64,000 bases of DNA from CAVQGZ01 sp963712175. GTDB lineage: Bacteria > Actinomycetota > Actinomycetes > Jiangellales > Jiangellaceae. The notes beneath the pieces were generated by a model. The model ran no database searches and was not told the origin of the DNA. It saw only the letters and a list, made by a program, of their open reading frames with translations. Position numbers and translations under genes: made by a program. The DNA is taken from the NCBI GenBank assembly GCA_963712175.1, contig CAVQGZ010000012.1:1-64000 (forward strand), written 5' to 3'. This document shows positions 19,217-27,383 of the stretch, piece after piece. The number at the start of each line of letters is the position of its first letter. Position 1 is the first letter of the stretch.

Positions 19217-19651
19217 GGCACTCCCGCTGGCTCGCGGAGAGCGACCGAGCGCCCACTCACGCCGAGAGCCATCACGCGACCCAGCGGACCCGGGACCGGA
19301 CTCACCCTGGCTGCCACCACGACCTCGACGATGTCGCCGCGCTCCTGCACCGACATCCGCGCCCCCTGGGGGCGAGGAAGCCACGGTGGCTTCCGCCTCG
19401 GCGACCGGGAGGTCGCGGGCCACCATCAGCGCCGCCTCTCGCGCGGCATCGGCGCAGCGGATGTGTGCGCCCACCACGCCTGGCGCTCCTGCTGCCAGCA
19501 GACCCACAGCCAGCAACAGGGGCACGGCGATGGCCGCCTCGACGGTGACCATGCCCCGATGCCCCGCCGCGCGGGATCGCGACGCTGCCCCCGGCCGTGA
19601 CCGGCGGGGGACGACGCCCCCCGCCGGGCCACGCGAACGACGACGAGTCAT
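19213..19651 (-). CDS. TadE-family pseudopilin-like protein (frameshift near 19351)
   Basis: About 145 codons. A basic N-terminus is followed by the TadE signature HRGMVTVEAAIAVPLLLA and a transmembrane helix, then GAHIRCADAAREAALMVARD. One extra base near 19351 breaks the frame; removing it gives VQERGDIVEVVVAARVSPVPG, an ordinary TadE ending, with a TGA that overlaps the next gene's GTG by 4 bp. Without the correction, TadE and the following gene read as one artificial fusion. The start overlaps the pilin stop (ATGA). Likely a minor pilin of the Tad-like system. Confidence 0.7.
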
Positions 19652-19839
19652 CCCAGGAACGGCCCGAGCGCGTTGCCGAACACGCTGCGCAGCAGCTCGA
19701 GGACCGTGTCGCTGGTGAGCAGCTTGAACAGCAGCCCCCCGAGACCACAGGTGGCAACAGTGCCGACGGCGTACTCGGCGGTCGTCATGCCCGCCTCCTG
19801 CATGGCTCGCTGCCGCTCGGTCGTGACCACATGGCTCAT
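19648..19839 (-). CDS. DUF4244 Flp-pilin-like small protein
   Basis: 63 aa. MTTAEYAVGTVATCGLGG begins a hydrophobic helix with the Glu found at position 5 of Flp/type IV-like pilins, followed by a short amphipathic tail ending NALGPFLG. Matches the actinobacterial DUF4244 proteins encoded within Tad-like loci. The ATG at 19839 is chosen because GAGGAGG lies 6 nt upstream; an in-frame ATG five codons earlier has no such site. Likely the major pilin, cleaved before the hydrophobic segment, but no prepilin peptidase gene is in the window. Confidence 0.75.
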   Translation of the reverse strand: MSHVVTTERQRAMQEAGMTTAEYAVGTVATCGLGGLLFKLLTSDTVLELLRSVFGNALGPFLG

Positions 19840-19924
19840 GTGGCGCCTCCTCACTTCGGCCGACGTCCGGTCGGCGCGGGTCCTGACGTCGTCGGGACTA
19901 CGTGAGCGTGATGCCGGTCGCGCG

Positions 19925-19952
19925 CCAGGTCACGGGCCCTTTCGCGACCTGG
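19925..19952. promoter_or_regulatory. inverted repeat upstream of the pilin gene
   Basis: CCAGGTC / GACCTGG, seven paired bases around a 14-nt loop, in the 164-bp gap between tadC and the pilin gene. This is the only sizeable gap in an otherwise overlapping operon. Could be a terminator/attenuator or an mRNA stabiliser that sets a different pilin level. Confidence 0.4.
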
Positions 19953-20003
19953 GGACGACACTCTGACGACCCGTCGGCTGTGGACCGGCACGGAAACCGG
20001 CTC

Positions 20004-20615
20004 TCAGCCGGCGGCGAGCATCGCGCTCAGCGAGCCGACGACGATCGGAACGACAGCGACCAGCACGAACGCGGGGAGGAAGGCCAGACCGACGGGGAGC
20101 GCGGCGAGGCTCCCGGCCGTTCGGGCCCGAGACACCCGCGTCGAGCGCACCCGCACTCGCTCGGAGTCCGCGGCGGCGGCCAGCACCCGTGCGGGAGAGG
20201 ACCCGGACGAGGTCGCTCGGGCCACGGCGCGCCCGATCGGCGCCGTCTCGGGACGCTCGCGCAGAGCGGCTGTGGCTCGGCTGCCGTCGGCCCCCACGTG
20301 CTGAGCCCTGGCCGCCTCGCCCAACGCCTGGCCCAGCACACCGCCCACCGCTCGGCCCACGTGGTCCAGGGCCACGGGCACGGGAACACCGGCCTCCAGG
20401 GCGGCCACCAGCAGGTCTGCCGCCACCGGGACGTCCTGCACCACGACGTCCTGCGCACGCCGGGCCGTCCGGCGGCGCACGACACGGTGAGGGATGCCGG
20501 ACACCGCTCCTCCCGCACCGACCGATCGACTCGACGGGCCCAGCAGAGGCGGCGGTCGAGTCAGGACGAGAACCGCTGCGCAGGCCACCGACGCCGCAAC
20601 CAGCATGGCGGTCAC
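20004..20615 (-). CDS. TadC-like type II/IV secretion inner-membrane protein (GspF domain)
   Basis: 203 aa. N-terminal transmembrane segment (MLVAASVACAAVLVLT), a cytoplasmic GspF-type helical domain with VPVAADLLVAALEAGVPVPVAL, and C-terminal membrane helices (PVGLAFLPAFVLVAVVPIVVG). One of two platform proteins in Tad-like machines. The GTG at 20615 gives a GTGA overlap with tadB. Family clear; role inferred from context. Confidence 0.85.
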   Translation of the reverse strand: MTAMLVAASVACAAVLVLTRPPPLLGPSSRSVGAGGAVSGIPHRVVRRRTARRAQDVVVQDVPVAADLLVAALEAGVPVPVALDHVGRAVGGVLGQALGEAARAQHVGADGSRATAALRERPETAPIGRAVARATSSGSSPARVLAAAADSERVRVRSTRVSRARTAGSLAALPVGLAFLPAFVLVAVVPIVVGSLSAMLAAG

Positions 20616-21409
20616 CCGGGCCCTCCGGCACGCTCGCTGATCCGATCGATCCAGAACAGGCCGAGCCAGACAAGGGCGACCGCGCTGAGCAGGCAGAGCT
20701 GGCCCCATTCCGTCGTGACCAGCAGCCCCGGGACGTTGACCCCGAAGCCGGCACCGAGGACGACACCCATCAGTGGCAAGCCGGCGAGCACCCGCCCGGT
20801 GGCCCGAACCGGCGCGAGCTGCTCCTCCACCTCGCGACGGGTACGGACGTCGTCGCGGACAGCCCGGCTCGCCCGCCGCAGCACCGCGGCGAGCGGTGCT
20901 CCGGTCGTGAGCGACAGCTGCCAGGCGGCGGCCACCTGCCGCAGGGTTCCGGCCCCGTCCACGCCGGCTCCAGCCCGAAGGGCAGCCACCGGGTCGCCGC
21001 CGAGGGCCGCGATCCGGGCTGCCGACGCGGCGCCCGGTGCGCCCACGAACGACGAGGCGGCGAGCGCGTCGGCTGGCGTCTGGCCAGCCGACAGCTCGGC
21101 CGCCAGCACCATCACGTACTCCTCGCAGGCGGCCGCCGCAGCCAACCGATCCCGCCGACGACGAGCACGTGCGCCTTCGACCTGCCAGAGCGCGACCAGG
21201 CCCACAGCGCTCAGCGCCGACGGAGCCGCGACGCCGCTGCGCATGCTGAGCGCGGCGACCGCGCCGAACCCCGCCAGCAGAAGCAGCCGGCGGGGCCGGC
21301 CCGTGCCGGCCCACGCCACGATCCCTGGGCTTTCGGCAACAGGCGGTCCTGGGCGGCCGAGCAGCCCCGTCCCGACCGCCAGCACCAGGGCGGCTGCCAC
21401 AGCCGTCAC
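20612..21409 (-). CDS. TadB-like secretion platform protein (GspF domain)
   Basis: 265 aa. Several N-terminal hydrophobic segments, an Arg-rich cytoplasmic stretch (GARARRRRDRLAAAAACEEYVMVLAAELSAG), a GspF-like domain (about 100-200), then two C-terminal transmembrane helices. Pairs with TadC to form the inner-membrane platform engaged by the TadA ATPase. Overlaps tadA and tadC by 4 bp each. Confidence 0.86.
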   Translation of the reverse strand: MTAVAAALVLAVGTGLLGRPGPPVAESPGIVAWAGTGRPRRLLLLAGFGAVAALSMRSGVAAPSALSAVGLVALWQVEGARARRRRDRLAAAAACEEYVMVLAAELSAGQTPADALAASSFVGAPGAASAARIAALGGDPVAALRAGAGVDGAGTLRQVAAAWQLSLTTGAPLAAVLRRASRAVRDDVRTRREVEEQLAPVRATGRVLAGLPLMGVVLGAGFGVNVPGLLVTTEWGQLCLLSAVALVWLGLFWIDRISERAGGPG

Positions 21410-22557
21410 AGTGCCGGCGCCTCACCGAGGCGCTCGTGCAGAGCGCCCAAGGCAGGTCCACGGCTCGTCCGCCCGGCTGGGTCCACGACGACAGCCAGTT
21501 CGGTGCGCAGCTGCGACCCCGCACCACGAAGCACGGCGACCTCCGCCAGCCGACGTCGACCGTCGAGCCGAGCCACATGAAGCACCAGGTCAACTCCGGC
21601 CCTCAGCTGCGTTCGCACCGCGGCCTGGTTGAGCCCGGTGGCCAGCGCCAGCGCCTCGACGCGAGCCGGGACATCGTGCGAGGTGTTCGCGTGCACCGTC
21701 GCGCACCCACCCTCGTGGCCGGTGTTCAGGGCAGCGAGCATGTCCACGACCTCGGGGCCACGCACCTCCCCCACCACCAGACGGTCGGGGCGCATGCGCA
21801 TCGCCTGACGGACGAGGTCGTCCAGCCTCACGGCCCCCGCACCCTCGACGTTGGGCATCCGCGCGACCAGCCGAACAGCGTGCGGGTGCCGCGGCTGCAG
21901 CTCGGCGGTGTCCTCGACCAGCACGATGCGCTCACGCTCGGGTACCAACGAGAGGAGCGCACCCAGCAGGGTCGTCTTGCCGACACCGGTACCGCCGGTG
22001 ACCAGGTACGACAAGCGTCGACCGACGATGGCGACAAGCGTCGGGAGCAGCGACCGAGTGATCGTGCCCGACTCGAGGAGGTCGTCGAGAGTAGGAGTGC
22101 GTCGACCGAGCACCCGCAACGAGAGCAACGGGCCGTCCGGGGCCACCGGAGGCAGCACGGCATGCAGGCGGGTCCCGTCAGGGAGGGCTGCATCGACCCA
22201 CGGCGCCGCATCGTCGAGGCGGCGGCCCGCCGCAGCAGCCAGTCGTACCGCCAGTGCGCGAACCTGCTCGGTGTCGCCGAACTGGATGTCGACCCGTTCG
22301 AGCCCTCGCCCGCGATCGACGAAGACGTTGTCGGGCCCGTTGACGACCACGTCGCTGACCTGTGGGTCGGCAAGGACGGCGGCCAGGGGCCCGGTACCCA
22401 CAAGATCGTCGTGCAGCCGTCGGGCGAGCCCCAGGACGGAGTCGGGCCCCAGCACGACCCCGGAGTCGCGAACCGCCCGGGCGACCGCTGCCGGGCTCGG
22501 TGTCTCGCCGGTGGCGACGAGTCGAGCGCGTACCTCGTCGAGCAGTCGTTCGGTCAC
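21406..22557 (-). CDS. TadA/CpaF-type secretion ATPase
   Basis: 383 aa. VirB11/CpaF-like hexameric ATPase that powers pilus assembly or secretion. N-terminal domain with SDVVVNGPDNVFVD, Walker A GGTGVGKTT at 188-196, Asp box IVLVEDTAELQ, Walker B-like RPDRLVVGEVRG, and the His box GHEGGCATVHAN. This is the helicase-neighbourhood subtype found in actinobacteria. GTGA/ATGA overlaps on both sides place it in one unit with ssd and tadB. Confidence 0.92.
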   Translation of the reverse strand: MTERLLDEVRARLVATGETPSPAAVARAVRDSGVVLGPDSVLGLARRLHDDLVGTGPLAAVLADPQVSDVVVNGPDNVFVDRGRGLERVDIQFGDTEQVRALAVRLAAAAGRRLDDAAPWVDAALPDGTRLHAVLPPVAPDGPLLSLRVLGRRTPTLDDLLESGTITRSLLPTLVAIVGRRLSYLVTGGTGVGKTTLLGALLSLVPERERIVLVEDTAELQPRHPHAVRLVARMPNVEGAGAVRLDDLVRQAMRMRPDRLVVGEVRGPEVVDMLAALNTGHEGGCATVHANTSHDVPARVEALALATGLNQAAVRTQLRAGVDLVLHVARLDGRRRLAEVAVLRGAGSQLRTELAVVVDPAGRTSRGPALGALHERLGEAPAL

Positions 22558-23657
22558 CGCCCCGCCCGTCCCGATCGGCGCTGCTGGCCCGTCGCCAGGT
22601 CGGACAGCACCAACCGTGCCGCTCGGCGCAGGCCGCGACCGACGTTGGCGTCCAGGCCATGACCACCGCTGGCGAGGCGTCGGTCATGACGCAGCTCACC
22701 CGCCAACCCGAGGTCCACCAGGTCGGCGAGCTCGTGGGGATCGGCTGGCCACGACCGTCCGGTACGCACCAGCAGCTGCGCGGTCGGCGTGATCGCGCCC
22801 AGGCTCGTGGCCATTCGCGCAGCTGAGGCGGCCCCGCGTGGATCGGCCGTCGTGACCAGAAGCACCACGTCCGACATCTCGACCACCGCACGCGTACGAC
22901 CGGGCATCCAGCGCGGGACGTCCGCGATGACCAGGTCGAAGGCCCGCGACAACGCCTGCACCACGGGCATGAGTGCCTCGTCCTCGAGCCCGGGGCCGTC
23001 CATCGCGGCGTCACGGCCGCGACGCTGCCCCGACAGCAGGCAGACACCACCGCGGAGAGGGAGCGCCGCGGCGAGTGCCTCGGCCGGGAGCCTGCCCCGC
23101 GACTGCGCCAGGTCCGGCCAGCGCAGACCCGGTTGCTCACCGGTGTCGAGAAGCGTGTCGAGGTCCGCCCCCAGCGGGTCGCAGTCGACTGCCACGCAGG
23201 ACAGGCCCGCCCGGGCCGCTTGGTGCGCCAGGACGGCGACGAACGTGGACGCTCCGGCTCCACCTCGGCACCCGAGCACTGCCGCCACGGCCCCCGTCGA
23301 GGGTCCTTCGGCGGCGGCTGCCATCTGATCCACCAGCCACTCCTGAGACTGCGGCAGAACCACCACGTCCTCGGCTCCGACGAGCACGGCACGCTCGTTG
23401 AGGACCGATCGGTCACCATGGCGGGCCACCAGCAGGACGTGGTCGCGCCGAACCGGCGCCCGACCGAGACCAGCGGCAAGGTCGTCACCGAGCACGACCA
23501 GCCGCGCCGTGCTCCAGCTCCGCCGCAGGCTTGCCACGTCATGAGCGACGAACGGCTCGACGCGCGCGACGGCGGTCAGTCGAAGCAGGTCGTCGAGCAA
23601 GGCGTCGTCGGCACTGGCGACGAGCACCACCGACGAACCCGGTCGGTCGCGCCGCAT
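22554..23657 (-). CDS. ssd: CpaE/MinD-like septum-site determining protein (Ssd)
   Basis: 367 aa. N-terminal receiver-like region (SSVVLVASADDALLDDLLRL), then a ParA/MinD-like domain with the deviant nucleotide loop GCRGGAGAST, where the usual Lys residues are absent, and VAVDCDPLGADLDTLLD. Homologues in the same position in Mycobacterium and Streptomyces affect septum placement; in Tad systems CpaE localises the machine. The ATG at 23657 is preceded by GAGGAG at 5 nt; the frame is open 41 codons further but without a better site. Confidence 0.88.
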   Translation of the reverse strand: MRRDRPGSSVVLVASADDALLDDLLRLTAVARVEPFVAHDVASLRRSWSTARLVVLGDDLAAGLGRAPVRRDHVLLVARHGDRSVLNERAVLVGAEDVVVLPQSQEWLVDQMAAAAEGPSTGAVAAVLGCRGGAGASTFVAVLAHQAARAGLSCVAVDCDPLGADLDTLLDTGEQPGLRWPDLAQSRGRLPAEALAAALPLRGGVCLLSGQRRGRDAAMDGPGLEDEALMPVVQALSRAFDLVIADVPRWMPGRTRAVVEMSDVVLLVTTADPRGAASAARMATSLGAITPTAQLLVRTGRSWPADPHELADLVDLGLAGELRHDRRLASGGHGLDANVGRGLRRAARLVLSDLATGQQRRSGRAGR

Positions 23658-23847
23658 GGTGCTCCTCGGTTCGGACGTCGGCACCGCCACGACAGCTCTC
23701 CCCACCACGAACGTGGGCTCCAGCCTCGATCCTGCGGATCGCGCGACGCCGGTGCTCCGACAAACCTGTGGACGACACACTGGTGGTCGGGTGGTTGTGG
23801 AGGGATGGAGATCACCGGCGCGCCGACCACCGGCGGTCCAGCGGGGC

Positions 23848-23853
23848 TATGGT
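23848..23853 (+). promoter_or_regulatory. -10 hexamer TATGGT for the HAD gene
   Basis: TATGGT ends 8 nt before the GTG at 23862, consistent with a leaderless transcript, and argues against the in-frame ATG at 23805. Confidence 0.4.
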
Positions 23854-23861
23854 CGTTCCCC

Positions 23862-24692
23862 GTGAGCACGTCCCCCCGAGCGGCGACGCAGCGGCACGCC
23901 GTACGCCGGTCTGCTGCCTTCTTCGACCTCGACAAGACAATCATCGCGCGCTCGAGCGCACTGGCGTTCAGCCGGCCGTTCTACCGAGGTGGGCTCATCA
24001 ACCGCCGCTCGGTTCTGCGGAGCGCCTACGCCCAGTTCGTGTTCCTCGTCGGCGGTGCCGACCACGACCAGATGGAGCGGATGCGCGAGTACATGTCGGC
24101 CCTGGTCGTCGGTTGGCCCGTGGCGACGGTGCGCGACATCGTGTCGGAGACGCTGCACACGATCGTGGACCCGATCGTCTACCAGGAGGCCGTCCGACTC
24201 ATCGATGAGCACCACGTGGCGGGGCGCGACGTCGTCATCGTGTCGTCCTCGGGTGAGGAGCTGGTCGAGCCCATCGGTGAGATGCTCGGCGCCGACCGGT
24301 CGCTCGGCACCCGGATGGAGGTCGCCGACGGTCGATACACCGGCGTCATCGACGACTACCTCTACGCCGAGGCCAAGGCAGAGGCCATCACGGCAGTCGC
24401 CGCCGAGCAGGGCTACGACCTCGATCGCAGCTACGCGTACTCGGACTCCGTCACCGACGTGCCGATGCTCGAGGCGGTGGGCCACCCCTACGCAGTCAAC
24501 CCCGACCGAGCGCTTCGGCGGGAGGCTGCGGCACGCGGATGGCCCGTCCTCGTCTTCAGCCAGCCGGTAGCGCTGCGACGCCAGGCCCTACGCGAGCGGT
24601 GGAGCTCGGGCCAGCTGGCCCTGGCAGCCGGCGCCGGTGCCGCCGCAGCAGCGGCCGGCGTTGCGTGGTACGTCGCCTCCCGCCGCCGCTGA
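23862..24692 (+). CDS. HAD-IB family phosphatase
   Basis: 276 aa. Haloacid dehalogenase subfamily IB (SerB-like). Motif I FFDLDKTII (nucleophile Asp and acid Asp), motif II VIVSSSGEE, motif III Lys in AEAKAEAI, motif IV YAYSDSVTDVPMLEAVG. A hydrophobic C-terminal helix (LALAAGAGAAAAAAGVAWYVA) suggests membrane association. Orthologues sit beside ssd in Streptomyces and Mycobacterium. Divergent from ssd; GTG start chosen for the -10 spacing. Substrate unknown. Confidence 0.88.
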   Translation: MSTSPRAATQRHAVRRSAAFFDLDKTIIARSSALAFSRPFYRGGLINRRSVLRSAYAQFVFLVGGADHDQMERMREYMSALVVGWPVATVRDIVSETLHTIVDPIVYQEAVRLIDEHHVAGRDVVIVSSSGEELVEPIGEMLGADRSLGTRMEVADGRYTGVIDDYLYAEAKAEAITAVAAEQGYDLDRSYAYSDSVTDVPMLEAVGHPYAVNPDRALRREAAARGWPVLVFSQPVALRRQALRERWSSGQLALAAGAGAAAAAAGVAWYVASRRR

Positions 24693-24693
24693 C

Positions 24694-25407
24694 TCAGCGC
24701 GGCGCCGTGAGCATGCCTGCCGTCACCTCGGCAGCCGCCGTGTAGGCGCGACAGCACCGCTCCACCCAGGTGGCGACTGCCGCGTCCGTCCCGGTGAGCA
24801 GACGTGCCCGCTCGTGGGCATACCCCTCGGCCTCGGCGAGGTGGCCCTCCTCGGCCACCAGCACCGCCGTGCGGTCGAGGCCGGACGAGATGAGCACGAC
24901 GCGCTCCGCAGCCCGACCGACAAGGCCACCCGCCGGTGCGAACGCCTCGGCAGCCTCGGCGTGCACGACTGCTGCCACGACGATGGCCGGCACGGGCGAG
25001 CCCGGCTGGGCAGCGCGAGCGACCTCGGCCATGGTGCTGGTGAGCCGCCGGGCCGACACGGCGCTCGCTGGTCGTCCGAGGGCATCGGAGTCAACCAGGT
25101 CAGCCGCAGCCAGCAGATGGAGCCGGGCCAGCACCTGCAGGGGCGCGGAGCGCCACAGCCGTACGAGACCGGCCGACTCCTCCGTCACGCGCCAGGCACC
25201 CTTGACGACCGGGTCGTCCGTGTCCGCCGGGTCCACGCCTTCCAGCCGGGCGGAGGCCTGCGCTCCCCGGTGGACGGACTGGGCCGCGAGACCAGCAGCT
25301 CCGGTCTGCACCCCGCGCGCCCGCAGCACGACATCGATGGCGTCCCGGGTGGCGGCCGCGGCCTGCGCGACGCCGGGGAGCCCGCAGGCGCGCACCAATG
25401 GGATCAC
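24694..25407 (-). CDS. conserved actinobacterial protein of unknown function
   Basis: 237 aa, Ala-rich and largely helical, soluble. No catalytic motif recognised. ACGLPGVAQAAAATRDAIDVVL at the start, LARLHLLAAADLVDSDALGRP in the middle, AIVVAAVVHAEAAEAFAPAGG toward the end. Homologues are often labelled oxidoreductase, but no nucleotide-binding glycine motif is visible; I would not accept that name. GTG start six bases after TACCGT, divergent from the histidine kinase gene, and converging on the HAD gene. Confidence 0.72.
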   Translation of the reverse strand: MIPLVRACGLPGVAQAAAATRDAIDVVLRARGVQTGAAGLAAQSVHRGAQASARLEGVDPADTDDPVVKGAWRVTEESAGLVRLWRSAPLQVLARLHLLAAADLVDSDALGRPASAVSARRLTSTMAEVARAAQPGSPVPAIVVAAVVHAEAAEAFAPAGGLVGRAAERVVLISSGLDRTAVLVAEEGHLAEAEGYAHERARLLTGTDAAVATWVERCCRAYTAAAEVTAGMLTAPR

Positions 25408-25413
25408 CCGCCC

Positions 25414-25419
25414 ACGGTA
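25414..25419 (-). promoter_or_regulatory. -10 hexamer TACCGT for the 24694-25407 gene
   Basis: Minus-strand TACCGT six bases before the GTG at 25407; leaderless spacing. Back to back with the kinase promoter about 20 bp away. Confidence 0.4.
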
Positions 25420-25435
25420 TCCGGGGCCGGACGAG

Positions 25436-25441
25436 TACGTT
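25436..25441 (+). promoter_or_regulatory. -10 hexamer TACGTT for the histidine kinase operon
   Basis: TACGTT ends 8 nt before the ATG at 25450, implying a leaderless mRNA for the kinase-regulator-symporter operon. Confidence 0.4.
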
Positions 25442-25449
25442 CGGCGCTC

Positions 25450-26628
25450 ATGCGGGAGTGGGTGCTCGCCGGGATGGCAGCTGCCGTGGCGATCATCGTC
25501 ACGCTGGCCGCCGCCCGCCTCATCGGAGGGCGCAACGAGCTCAGCCACCCCGCCGATGTGGCCACCTACCGGACGCTGAACACGGCCAGCATGGCCGCAC
25601 CCGCCCTTCGTGCAGGCCTGGACTCGGACTCCGCCGATGCGGCCGTTCGTTACCTCCGGTCTCTGCTCGGAGCCGACGCCGTCGCGATCACCGGCACAAC
25701 CAAGACTCTCGCGTGGGACGGGATCGGCGACGATGGCTCCGGCGCGGCCATCACGCACGCCTCGAGCGCGATGACCCATCAGCGGAGCGAGGTCCTCGGG
25801 GCCCACCAGCTGTCGGGAGCCGTGTCGATGCTGCGCTACGCCGTGGCCGCCCCGCTGCTTGCGGGGGACCGCGTGGTGGGAGCGCTCATCGCGTACGAGC
25901 GCACCCGCCCGGGTGCGATCACCATCCGCGCGACGGAGGAGGTGGCGCGCTTCGTGTCCGGCCAGCTGGAGCTGGCCGAGCTCGACCAGTCGCGCACCCG
26001 CATGGCGGAGGCCGAGGTACGAGCTCTGCGGGCACAGATCTCGCCCCACTTCATCTACAACTCGCTGACCGCGATCGCGTCGTTCGTGCGCACCGATCCC
26101 GACCAGGCTCGTGAGCTGCTTCTGGAGTTCGCCGACTTCACGCGCTACTCCTTCCGCCGCCACGGCGAGTTCACGACGCTGGCCGAGGAGCTGCGCTCGA
26201 TCGAGCAGTACCTGATGCTCGAGAAGGCTCGATTCGGCGACCGGTTGGACGTGACCGTGCGGGTGGCGCCCGAGGTCATGCCGGTCACGGTTCCGTTCCT
26301 GTGCGTGCAACCGCTGGTCGAGAACGCCGTACGGCACGGGCTCGAGGGCAAGTCGGGTGTCGGGCACGTGGCGATCCGTGCCGAGGACGTCGGCGCGGAG
26401 GCCGTCATCTCGGTCGAGGACGACGGCGTGGGGATCGACCCGGACAAGGTTCGCCGAACGCTCTCCGGGGCACCCGGGGGAGACCACATCGGTCTGGCCA
26501 ACGTCGACGAGCGGATGCGCACGGCCTTCGGTGACAGATACGGCGTCGTAGTGGAGACTGCCGAGGGCGAGGGCACCAAGGTCACTCTTCGAGTCCCCAA
26601 GTTCGCGGTAGGAGTTGCAGCGACGTGA
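25450..26628 (+). CDS. LytS-type sensor histidine kinase
   Basis: 392 aa. One N-terminal transmembrane helix (5-25), a GAF-like sensor region (about 45-175), then a LytS/HisKA_7TM-type kinase core: H-box SPHFIYNSL with His200, SRTRMAEAEVRALRAQI coiled linker, N-box VENAVRHGLEGKSG and G-box DDGVGIDP. Autophosphorylates and passes phosphate to the LytTR regulator encoded 4 bp into its stop. By analogy with LytS/BtsS-type systems controlling pyruvate or acetate uptake, and given the symporter two genes on, it probably senses a small carboxylate or energy state; the ligand is not shown. Confidence 0.92.
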   Translation: MREWVLAGMAAAVAIIVTLAAARLIGGRNELSHPADVATYRTLNTASMAAPALRAGLDSDSADAAVRYLRSLLGADAVAITGTTKTLAWDGIGDDGSGAAITHASSAMTHQRSEVLGAHQLSGAVSMLRYAVAAPLLAGDRVVGALIAYERTRPGAITIRATEEVARFVSGQLELAELDQSRTRMAEAEVRALRAQISPHFIYNSLTAIASFVRTDPDQARELLLEFADFTRYSFRRHGEFTTLAEELRSIEQYLMLEKARFGDRLDVTVRVAPEVMPVTVPFLCVQPLVENAVRHGLEGKSGVGHVAIRAEDVGAEAVISVEDDGVGIDPDKVRRTLSGAPGGDHIGLANVDERMRTAFGDRYGVVVETAEGEGTKVTLRVPKFAVGVAAT

Positions 26629-27383
26629 CGATGCGGGTCCTGGCCGTCGACGACGAGCGCCCAGCGCTCGACGAGCTCGCGTTCCTACTGGAGCGAGACC
26701 CACGGGTCGAAGCCGTCCACACGGCGTCGGACGGCGCGACGGCGCTGCGGATGCTGCAGGAGGCCTCCGTGGACGCCGTGTTCCTCGACATCCGGATGCC
26801 CGGACTCACCGGTCTCGACCTCGCGCGCGTACTCGGCAGGTTCCGGCAGGCGCCCGTCGTGGTCTTCGTGTCCGCCTACGACGACCACGCCGTCGACGCC
26901 TTCGAGGTCAAGGCGGTCGACTACGTCATGAAGCCGGTCCGCGAGGCCCGCCTGCGTGAGGCGGTGCGCCGCGCCCACGAGGCGCGCCGTCCGCCGCCGC
27001 AGACCGAGGCCGAGGAACACCCCGACGAGACGATCCCCGTCGAGCTGGGTGGGGTCACCCGGTTCATCCAGCGCAGCGAGATCCGCTACGCCGAGGCCCA
27101 AGGCGACTACGCGCGGCTGCACACGTCCGACGGCTCACACCTCGTGCGGGTGCCGCTGTCGGCGCTCGAAGAACGGTGGGGCCCTGAGGGGTTTGTCCGG
27201 ATCCACCGAAGCCACCTGGTCTCCATCGGGCACATCCTCCAGATCCGCACCGACAGTGGGCGAGTAACGGTCGAGGTTGTCGGTGGCGACGTCCTGCAGG
27301 TGAGCCGGCGGCACACCCGCGAGCTCCGGGACCGACTGATCCGCCAGGTCCGTCCTGGGCGAGACGACCCCCAGCGGCCATGA
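26625..27383 (+). CDS. LytTR-family response regulator
   Basis: 252 aa. Receiver domain with DDE acid pocket (VDDERPAL), phospho-acceptor Asp55 in VFLDIRMPG, and Lys in DYVMKPV. DNA-binding LytTR domain about 138-240 with EIRYAEAQGDYARLHT, FVRIHRSHLVSI and VSRRHTRELRD. GTG start in a GTGA overlap with the kinase. Likely activator of the downstream symporter genes; no LytTR direct repeats were recognised with confidence. Confidence 0.94.
   Translation: MTMRVLAVDDERPALDELAFLLERDPRVEAVHTASDGATALRMLQEASVDAVFLDIRMPGLTGLDLARVLGRFRQAPVVVFVSAYDDHAVDAFEVKAVDYVMKPVREARLREAVRRAHEARRPPPQTEAEEHPDETIPVELGGVTRFIQRSEIRYAEAQGDYARLHTSDGSHLVRVPLSALEERWGPEGFVRIHRSHLVSIGHILQIRTDSGRVTVEVVGGDVLQVSRRHTRELRDRLIRQVRPGRDDPQRP

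Noticed and set aside
18626..19651. A single 341-residue Tad protein
   Set aside because: It is an artificial fusion of TadE and the following TadE-like gene caused by an extra base near 19351; correction restores a TGA overlapping the next GTG.
22554..23780. Longer Ssd start at 23780
   Set aside because: The extra 41 residues lack family similarity and a ribosome-binding site, while the ATG at 23657 has GAGGAG at proper spacing.
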